A program made the translations under genes and the position numbers. Positions 56,974-64,000 of a DNA stretch of 64,000 bases are shown here, in pieces; within the stretch, counting starts at the first letter, position 1, and every line of letters starts with the position of its first letter. Location of the stretch: NCBI GenBank assembly GCA_963585895.1, contig OY757939.1, positions 29,591,731 to 29,655,730 of the forward strand. Direction: 5' to 3'. Source of the stretch: Sepioteuthis lessoniana (lineage: Eukaryota; Mollusca; Cephalopoda; Myopsida; Loliginidae). A model generated the notes under the pieces. That model saw only the letters and a program-made list of their open reading frames with translations. It was not told the origin of the DNA and searched no databases.

Positions 56974-58630
56974 CTTTATATATTTAGATGACATCTTAAT
57001 TTTCAGCGACGACGAGCCTTCCCACAAGAAAGATATAGACACAGTTTTTAGGATTTTACAAGAAAATAACCTGAAAATATCACTATCGAAATCTATTTTC
57101 AATGTAACATCGCTAGATTTCCTAGGTTTTAGAATTAATTCAAATGGAATCACACCAACTGCTAACAAAGTAAAAGAAATAGAATCTTTTCCGTGTCCTA
57201 CAGATGCTAAAAGCTTACGCAGATTTCTTGGTATGGTAGGATTTTACAGGAAATTAATACCAGGATTTGCGAAGTTAGTCTTACCTTTATCCGAAAGAAT
57301 GAGATTAACACCTAAAGGATTAATTACCTTGAATAATTTGGAAAAACAATCCTTATCTAACATTATAAAAATACTTGGTGAGCTAACAGAATTATCTCAT
57401 CCTCAACCAACTTGTACACAGTATCAACTAGTCACGGACAGTAGCAAATATGCAGTAGGTGCTGCCTTACATCAGGTCATAAATGGAAATCCAATACCAA
57501 TAGGATTCTTCTCAAAGAAACTGACGACAACACAGACGAGATATTCCACTTTTGACCGTGAACTTTTAGCAGCATATTTGTCAGTGTTACATTTTCGCCA
57601 CCTCATAGAAGGTCGTGAAGTATTACTTCTGACAGATCACAAACCAATATGCGGTGCATTCCACAGTCTAAAACCTGCAAAATCAGATAGACAACAAAGA
57701 CAGCTAGCAATTATTACAGAATTAATTTCAGATATAGCCTATGTGAAGGGTAACCAAAATGTAGTTGCAGATTGTCTGTCTCGCCCAACATTTGCTGTAC
57801 AAATAGATATATACGATCTGCCAGCACTTGCAGATGCACAAAAATCAGACACCGAAATACAGTCCTTTCCGGATTTAAAGAAATTCACATTACCTGGAAA
57901 AGATCAATTTGTGTTATGTGATACATCAACGTCATACCCCAGACCTTTTGTACCGTGCACACTACGAAAATCTATCTTTGACAGCTTGCATGCAATATCA
58001 CACCCTGGAATAAAATCATCTATCAAAATGATTAAGGCTGGATTTTACTGGCCACATATGGATAAAACCATCAAAGAACTATGTGCATCATGCACATCTT
58101 GTCAACAAGCAAAAATATACAGACATACCAAATCGCCGGTACAAACGTTGGAAATACCATCATCAACATTCCATACTGTACACATTGATATAATTGGACC
58201 ACTACCACCCGCGAAATCCTCCAACAATCCTTACATCAATCCATGTCGGTATGTTTTAACCAGTCGATGGATAGAAGCACAACCTATATCGGATATTATA
58301 GCACAAACCGTAGCAGAAGCTTTTGTAAACACGTGGATTACGCGCTTTGGTGTTCCACTCCACGTCATATCAGACAAAGACAAACAGTTTGAGAGCGAAC
58401 TCTTCCTTGAACTATCAAAAATTATTGGATTCCATAGGCTACGTACAACATCCTATCATCCACAATGCAATGGACTTATAGAAAGAGCCCACAGAACCTT
58501 AAAAGCAGCTATTATGGCCCGAAAAGAATCTTGGATTTCAGCCCTACCAATAGTTCTCATGGGAATTCGAAGTATGCCCAACTGCTCTAATTTTTCCCCT
58601 TTTTATGCGGTCACAACTAATGATGAATAG
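56915..58630 (+). pseudogene. C-terminal RT, RNase H and integrase, gypsy B
   Basis: Continues in another frame from AAFQRYMDRIF. The RT active site YLDD is intact (about 56978-56992), followed by the thumb (FLGMVGFYRKLIPGF). RNase H shows VTDSSKYAVGAAL, RELLAAYLSV, LLTDHKP and VVADCLSRP. Integrase has an HX3HX29CX2C zinc finger (HAISHPG ... CASCTSCQ), a core with HIDIIGP, VISDKDKQFES and NGLIERAH (35 residues between the second Asp and Glu). The segment after the first Asp is eroded (NPYINPCRYVLTSRW). It stops at TTNDE where another deletion shifts the frame. Confidence 0.88.
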
Positions 58631-59069
58631 GGAAAATATAGAAACAGTTACACAAAATTTTACTAAAGAACTGCAAAAAACTATGGCAAAATTCGATCTG
58701 ACAGACTTTTCAAACAGAGAAAAATCAACAAAAAAATCATACGTGCCAGATCAACTTCAAACTTGTGATAAAGTTTGGATTAGGATAGACCGCGTTCGAA
58801 AACCGCAAGAAGCACCCTATTCAGGTCCTTACATGGTACTCGAACGAACACCAAAATATTTCCTAATAGAAACAAACTCAAGTACGCATACACAAGTTTC
58901 AATAGACCGTTTAAAACCTTACATTGAAAACAAACAAAAATGGACACAAAATGCAACTAAAAAGTCTGAAAGTTTACCTCCTGAAAAAGTGCTGGAACAT
59001 AAAATGAAAACAAGAACTTCAGGTAAAACGGTTACATGGAAAAGGGATAACGAGTACATTTATGATTAA
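58605..59069 (+). pseudogene. Integrase C-terminal domain, gypsy B
   Basis: A third frame of 154 codons beginning around NRENIETVTQNFTKEL, with VWIRIDRVRKPQEAPYSGPY and VLERTPKYFLIE, the GPY/F-type module of gypsy integrases. It ends 82 bp before the polypurine tract in an A-rich run. Physically it is the tail of the preceding frame, separated by a small deletion. Confidence 0.8.
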
Positions 59070-59164
59070 AACAAAAAAAACAAAAAAACAAAAACGAAAC
59101 AAAAAAAAAACAAAAAAAAAACAAATAAAACCAAACAAAACTCCGTTTACTGGTAGGGGAGTGT

Positions 59165-59548
59165 TGTAGTATCACCTCCCTTACTAAGGTCAGTAAATGG
59201 GCAGTCAATACTACCTTAACAGAAATCTTGGTCCTTACTTCCACCTCGGCCAAGGAATGTTATCCCAGAATCCATCGCCTCTCACTCTTCTCTCTTCCCT
59301 TCTCTCCCCTTTTCTCTCTCGCTCTCCCTCTCCCTCTGGCCAATCAGCGGAGATAGTAGCAGTTGCCGAAGACGACCCAAGACAGAAGAGGAGGCAGTTG
59401 CTGAAGAGATTCCAAAACACTAAACACACGTGTTGACAGCCGGACATTTTCTAGCCAACACGTGGCGTTGTATACGAAGAATAAAATTCCTCTTTTAAAG
59501 TTAATATTTGTACTTCTCAAATAACATAACCCAAGTACATATATTACA
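59165..59548 (+). repeat. 3' LTR of gypsy B
   Basis: 384 bp, starting TGTAGTATCACCTCCC and ending ATATATTACA before GGCT. Differs from the 5' LTR only by lacking 12 bp and having GTTGTATACG where the other has GTTATATACG. Confidence 0.95.
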
Positions 59549-59552
59549 GGCT

Positions 59553-59872
59553 CTTAACTCGAGGGCGGACGTTACTTCTCTACTGGTTACCGCATCTTCG
59601 TTCTTTCTTGTGGCTCCTTTTGTTCTCACTGATTTGGTTCACAGAAAACCTGGGTATTTATCTCTCACCACCGGCTCCAAATTAATCACTCCAAAATCCT
59701 TCCAATTTTAGCGCGACCGCTTTACTTTTTATTATTTTTCTTTTTTTCTGATTTTTAACCGGATGGATGCGTGGAGCCTTATAGGTGGCGACGCATTTAT
59801 ATATTTTGTATGTAGCAGCTGACGAGTCAACATCCGGTTAGGAGTTTTATTGTTAATTCCTAAATCCCCACA
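59553..59872. mobile_element. Right part of the unidentified insertion split by gypsy B
   Basis: Starts CTTAACTCGAGGGCGGACG and ends AATTCCTAAATCCCCACA at the satellite. A TTAACCGGATGGATGCGTGG stretch and a later CATCCGGTTAGGAG stretch are mutually inverted. No coding domain recognised. Confidence 0.5.
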
Positions 59873-61895
59873 ATATAAACTAAGTAAAACAATCTAAATA
59901 AGTAGTCATTATCGCTCTATTTTCATACATGTTTTAGTGAAAATTCAAAGTTATGAACGGGTATGTCAATTTAGTAAAATAACATAGCAAATATACTTTT
60001 TGACATAAACATATGTATCTGCACACGATATGTACGTTAACATAAATAACGACATTAAAAAACACTGACCTTTATACTAGTGACACTACGTAAACAAACA
60101 GAAAAATCCGGGAAAAGTAATCGTTTTTCGACAAATTACATTGAAAATCTCATTTTTTTTGTAATTATATGCTCGGTCTTACGGTATATACGGTAAACTT
60201 TACTAAAAACAATGGATAAAACGCTGAAGATTATAGTATATAAAGTAAAACACTGTTAAAAGTAATCATTTTAGCCCTAATTTCATATGTGTTTTAGTGA
60301 AAATTCAAAGTTAATGAACGGGTATGTCAATTTAGTAAAATAACATTGCAAATATACTTTTGGACATAAACATATGTATCTGCTCACGGAATATACGTTA
60401 ACATGAATAACAACTTTTAAAAACACTGAAATTTATTCTAGAAACACTACCTAAACAATCATGAAAAACTAATCATTTACACTATCAAACTAACAGAAAA
60501 ATATAAGAAAAGTAATCGTTTTTGCACAAATTACATTTAAAATCTTTATTTTATTATGATCATATCCACGGGCTTACGATATATGCGGTTATATTAACTA
60601 AAAGCACGGGATATAAAGCTGAAGATTATAGTATGTAAACTAGGTAAAAAACTGTTAAAAGTAATCATTTTAGCCCAATTTTGATCTGTAGTTTAGTGAA
60701 AATTCAAAGTAATCAACGGGTATGTCAATTTAGTAAAATAACATTGCAAATATACTTTTTGACATTAACATATGTATCTGCACACGATATATACGTTAAC
60801 ATAAAAAACAACTTTAAAAAAACACTGAAATTTATACTAAAAAACAACCATTTACACTATCAAACTAATCATTTACACTATCAAACTAACAGACAAATCT
60901 AGGAAAAGTAATCGCTTTTGGTCAAATGACATTAAAAATCTCAATTTTTTTATAATTATATGCATGGGCTGACGGTATATTAATTGAGCTTTACTAAAAG
61001 CACGGGATAAAACGCTAAAGATTATAACGTATAAACTAAGTAAAACATTTTTAAGAAGTAGTCATTTTCGTTTTATTTTCATACGTGATTTAGTGAAAAT
61101 TCAAAGTTATAAACGGGTATGTCAGTTTAGTAAAATAACATTGCAAATATACTTTTTGACATAAACATATGTATCTGCTCACGTTAACATATACTTTTTG
61201 ACATAAACATATGTATCTGCTCACGTTAACATGAATAACAACTTTAAAAAAACACTGAAATTTATACTAAAAAACAACCATGAAAAACTAATCATTTACA
61301 CTATCAAACTAACAGACAAATCTAGGAAAAGTAATCGTTTTTGGTCAAATGACATTGAAAATCTTAATTTTTTTGTAATTATATGCACGGGCTAATGGTA
61401 TATTAATTTAGCTTTACTAAAAGCACGGGATAAAACGCTGAAGATTATAGCATATAAACGAAGTAAAACATTATTAAGAAGTAGTCATTTTGGCTTTATT
61501 TTCATACGTGATTTAGTGAATATTCAAAGTTATAAACGGGTGTGTCAGTTTAGTAAAATAACATTGCAAATATACTTTTTGACATAAACATATGTATCTG
61601 CTCACGATATATACGTTAACATGAATAACACCTTTTAAAAACACTGAGATTTATACTAGAAACACTACGTAAAAAATCATTAAAAACTAATCATTTACAC
61701 TATCAAACTAACAGAGAATTCTGGGAAAAGTAATCGTTTTGGGTCAAATTACATAGAACATCTATATTATTTTGAAATTATAAGCACGTGCTAACAGTTA
61801 TATTAACTAAAAGCACGGGATTTAAAGCTGAAAATTATAGTATGTAAACAAAGTAAAAACCCTGTTAAAAGTAATCTTTTAGCCCAATTTTAGTG
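59873..61895 (+). repeat. Satellite array, forward block 3
   Basis: Dimeric ~390-400-bp units with ACGGGTA landmarks near 59957, 60317, 60717, 61115 and 61535. Two variants alternate toward the right: one with TATGCACGGGCTAATGG, the other with TATAAGCACGTGCTAACAG. A 54-bp local duplication (ATATACTTTTTGACATAAAC) lies at about 61147-61225. Confidence 0.9.
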
Positions 61896-61904
61896 AAAAT
61901 TCCG

Positions 61905-64000
61905 TGCTTATAATTTCAAAATAAAAGCCCGTGCTTATAATTTCAAAATAATTTAGATTTTCAATGTAATTTGAGCAAAAACGATTACTTTTCCCTGATT
62001 TCTCTATAAGTTTGATAGTGTAAATGATTAGTTTTTCATGATTGTTTACGTAGTGTTTTCTAGTATAAATCTCAGTGTTTTTAAAAGTTGTTATTCATGT
62101 TAACGTATATATCGTGAGCAGATACATATGTTTATGTCAAAAAAGTATATTTGCAATGTTATTTTACTAAACTGACATACCCGTTTATAACTTTAAATTT
62201 CACTAAATCACGTATGAAAATAAAGCGAAAATGACTATTTCTTAACAAGTTTTACTTAGTTTATATGCTATAATCTTCAGCGTTTTATCCCGTGCTTTTA
62301 GTAAAGCTAAATTAAACTATCGTTTGCCCGTGCATATAATTACAAAAAAAATTGAGATTTTCAATGTCATTTGACCAAAAACGATTACTTTTTCCTAGAT
62401 TTGTCTGTTAGTTTGATAGTGCAAATGATTAGTTTTTCATGGTTGTTATTTAGTATAAATTTCAGTGTTTTTTTTTAAGTTGTTATTTATGTTAACGTAT
62501 ATATCGTGTGCAGATACATATGTTAATGTCAAAAAAGTATATTTACAATGTTATTTTACTAAATTGACATACCCGTTGATTACTTTGAATTTTCATTAAA
62601 CTACATATGAAAATTGGCCTAAAATGATTACTTTTAAAAGGGTTTTACTTTGTTTACATACTATAATCTTCAGCTTTAAATCCCGTGCTTTCAGTAAAGC
62701 TAACTGTTAGCCCGTGCTTATAATTTCAAAATAATTTAGATTTTTCAATGTAATTTGAGCAAAAACGATTACTTTTCCCTGATTTCTCTGTAAGTTTGAT
62801 AGTGTAAATGATTAGTTTTTTCATGATTGTTCAAGTAGTGTTTCTAGTATAAATCTCAGTGTTTTTTAAAAGTTCTTATTCATGTTAACGTATATATCGT
62901 GAGCAGATACATATGTTTTATGTCAAAAAGTATATTTGCAATGTTATTTTACTAAACTGACATACACGTTTATAACTTTGAATTTTCACTAAATCACGTA
63001 TGAAAATAAAGCGAAAATGACAAATTTCTTAAGAATGTTTTACTTAGTTTATATGCTATAATCTTCAGCGTTTTTATCCCGTGCTTTTAGTAAAGCTAAA
63101 TTAAACTATCGTTTGCCCGTGCATATAATTACAAAAAAATTGAGATTTTCAATGTCATTTGACCAAAACGACTACTTTTCCTAGATTTGTCTGTTAGTTT
63201 GATAGTGCAAATGATTAGTTTTTTCATGGTTGTTTTAATATAAATTTCAGTGTTTTTTTTTAAGTTGTTTATTTATGTTAACGTATATATCGTGTGCAGA
63301 TACATATGTTAATGTCAAAAAGTATATTTGCAATGTTATTTTACTAAAATGACATACCCGTGGATCACTTTAAATTTTAACTAAACTACATATGAAAAAT
63401 TGGGCTAAAATGATTACTTTTAACAGTGTTTTTACTTTGTTTACATACTATAATCTTCAGCTTTAATCCCGTGCTTTCAGTAAAGCTACCTGTTAGCCCG
63501 TGCTTATAATTTCAAAATAAATTAGATTTTCAATGTAATTTGAGCAAAAACGATTACTTTTCCCTGATTTCTCTGTAAGTTTGATAGTGTAAATGATTAG
63601 TTTTTTCATGATTGTTCAAGTGGTGTTTCTAGTATAAATCTCAGTGTTTTTAAAAGTTTGTTATTCATGTTAACGTATATATCGTGAGCAGATACATATG
63701 TTTATGTCAAAAAAGTATATTTGCAATGTTTTTTTACTAAACTGACCATACCCGTTTATAACTTTAAATTTTCACTAAATCACGTATGAAAATAAAGCGA
63801 AAATGACTATTTCTTAACAATGTTTTACTTAGTTTATATGCTATAATCTTCTGCGTTTTATCCGGTGCTTTTAGTAAAGCTAAATTAAAATATCGTTTGC
63901 CCGTGCATATAATTACAAAAAAATTGAGATTTTCAATGTCATTTGACCAAAAAACGATTACTTTTCCTAGATTTGTCTGTTAGTTTGTTAGTGCAAATGA
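61905..64000 (-). repeat. Satellite array, inverted block with ~785-bp higher-order repeat
   Basis: Reverse complement of the forward units. Two dimer variants alternate: A (GCCCGTGCTTATAATTTCAA at 61927, 62710 and 63496) and B (GCCCGTGCATATAATTACAA near 62326, 63114 and 63899). A-to-A distances are about 783 and 786 bp. The copies of each variant are very similar to each other, more than A is to B. The array runs off the window end. Confidence 0.9.

Larger units (their letters stand above)
54633..59548 (+). mobile_element. Ty3/gypsy LTR element B, young insertion with 4-bp target duplication
   Basis: Complete layout: 5' LTR (54633-55028), primer binding site TGGTGACCCCAACT (55030; fits a tRNA-Trp-type primer), gag, protease, RT, RNase H, integrase, polypurine GGTAGGGGAG (59152-59161), 3' LTR (59165-59548). 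GGCT flanks both sides (54629-54632 and 59549-59552). The LTRs are nearly identical, so insertion is recent. The gag zinc knuckle is CX2HX9CX3C, a CHCC type I associate with the CsRn1 clade. The reading frames are broken in gag, RT and near the integrase end, so it is not autonomous as written. Confidence 0.92.

Noticed and set aside
46920..64000. CENP-B box in the satellite
   Set aside because: The AACGGGTA stretch recalls the box, but the required TTCG and A at fixed spacing are absent.

Overview
This window looks like intergenic heterochromatin from an animal genome, most likely a cephalopod mollusc. That identification is an inference, not a search result. It rests on the wording of the mariner and LINE proteins, the dense TA/GA/TG microsatellites, tRNA-type SINEs and the TTAGGG-type telomere motif. 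I see no host protein-coding gene, tRNA gene or intact rRNA gene. Almost everything recognisable is a transposon, a relic of one, or a tandem repeat, and most reading frames are short chance frames.

Layout. 0-10 kb: a Tc1-like element, two internally deleted mariners, a composite element carrying ~72-bp internal repeats, long (TA)n tracts, an inverted pair of tRNA-derived SINEs and a LINE 3' end. 10-19 kb: a GC-richer unclassified block, a degenerate LINE reverse transcriptase on the minus strand, a third mariner, a solo LTR with a 4-bp target duplication, head-to-head tRNA-like SINE heads, a second composite element and an RTE-type LINE tail. 19-28 kb: two ~310-bp direct repeats flanking ~630 bp, a degenerate tandem array resembling 5S rRNA, LINE fragments, and a second copy of the same solo LTR. 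28-33 kb: a decayed Ty3/gypsy element (family A, copy 1). 34-38.5 kb: A/T-rich ~34-bp minisatellites arranged as inverted arms. 38.5-46.9 kb: old satellite, gypsy relics C and D, another LINE, a fourth mariner and many short-loop inverted repeats. 46.9-64 kb: a large satellite array, interrupted by gypsy A copy 2 (clean 5-bp target duplication, 654-codon RNase H-integrase frame) and by a young gypsy element B (nearly identical LTRs, 4-bp target duplication) nested inside another insertion.

Relations between parts. The satellite is hierarchical: ~190-200-bp half-units form a ~390-bp dimer, and in the inverted terminal block two dimer variants alternate as a ~785-bp higher-order unit. Three mariner copies share one internal deletion with telomere-like repeats at its junction, so they look like one non-autonomous lineage. 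Local inverted duplications with loops of 2-22 bases recur from 24 to 47 kb. One of them can be polarised by comparing the two gypsy A copies, which suggests replicative template switching.

Limits: all similarities were judged by eye from sequence and remembered family motifs. Ends of diverged repeats are approximate, and no alignment or database search was run.
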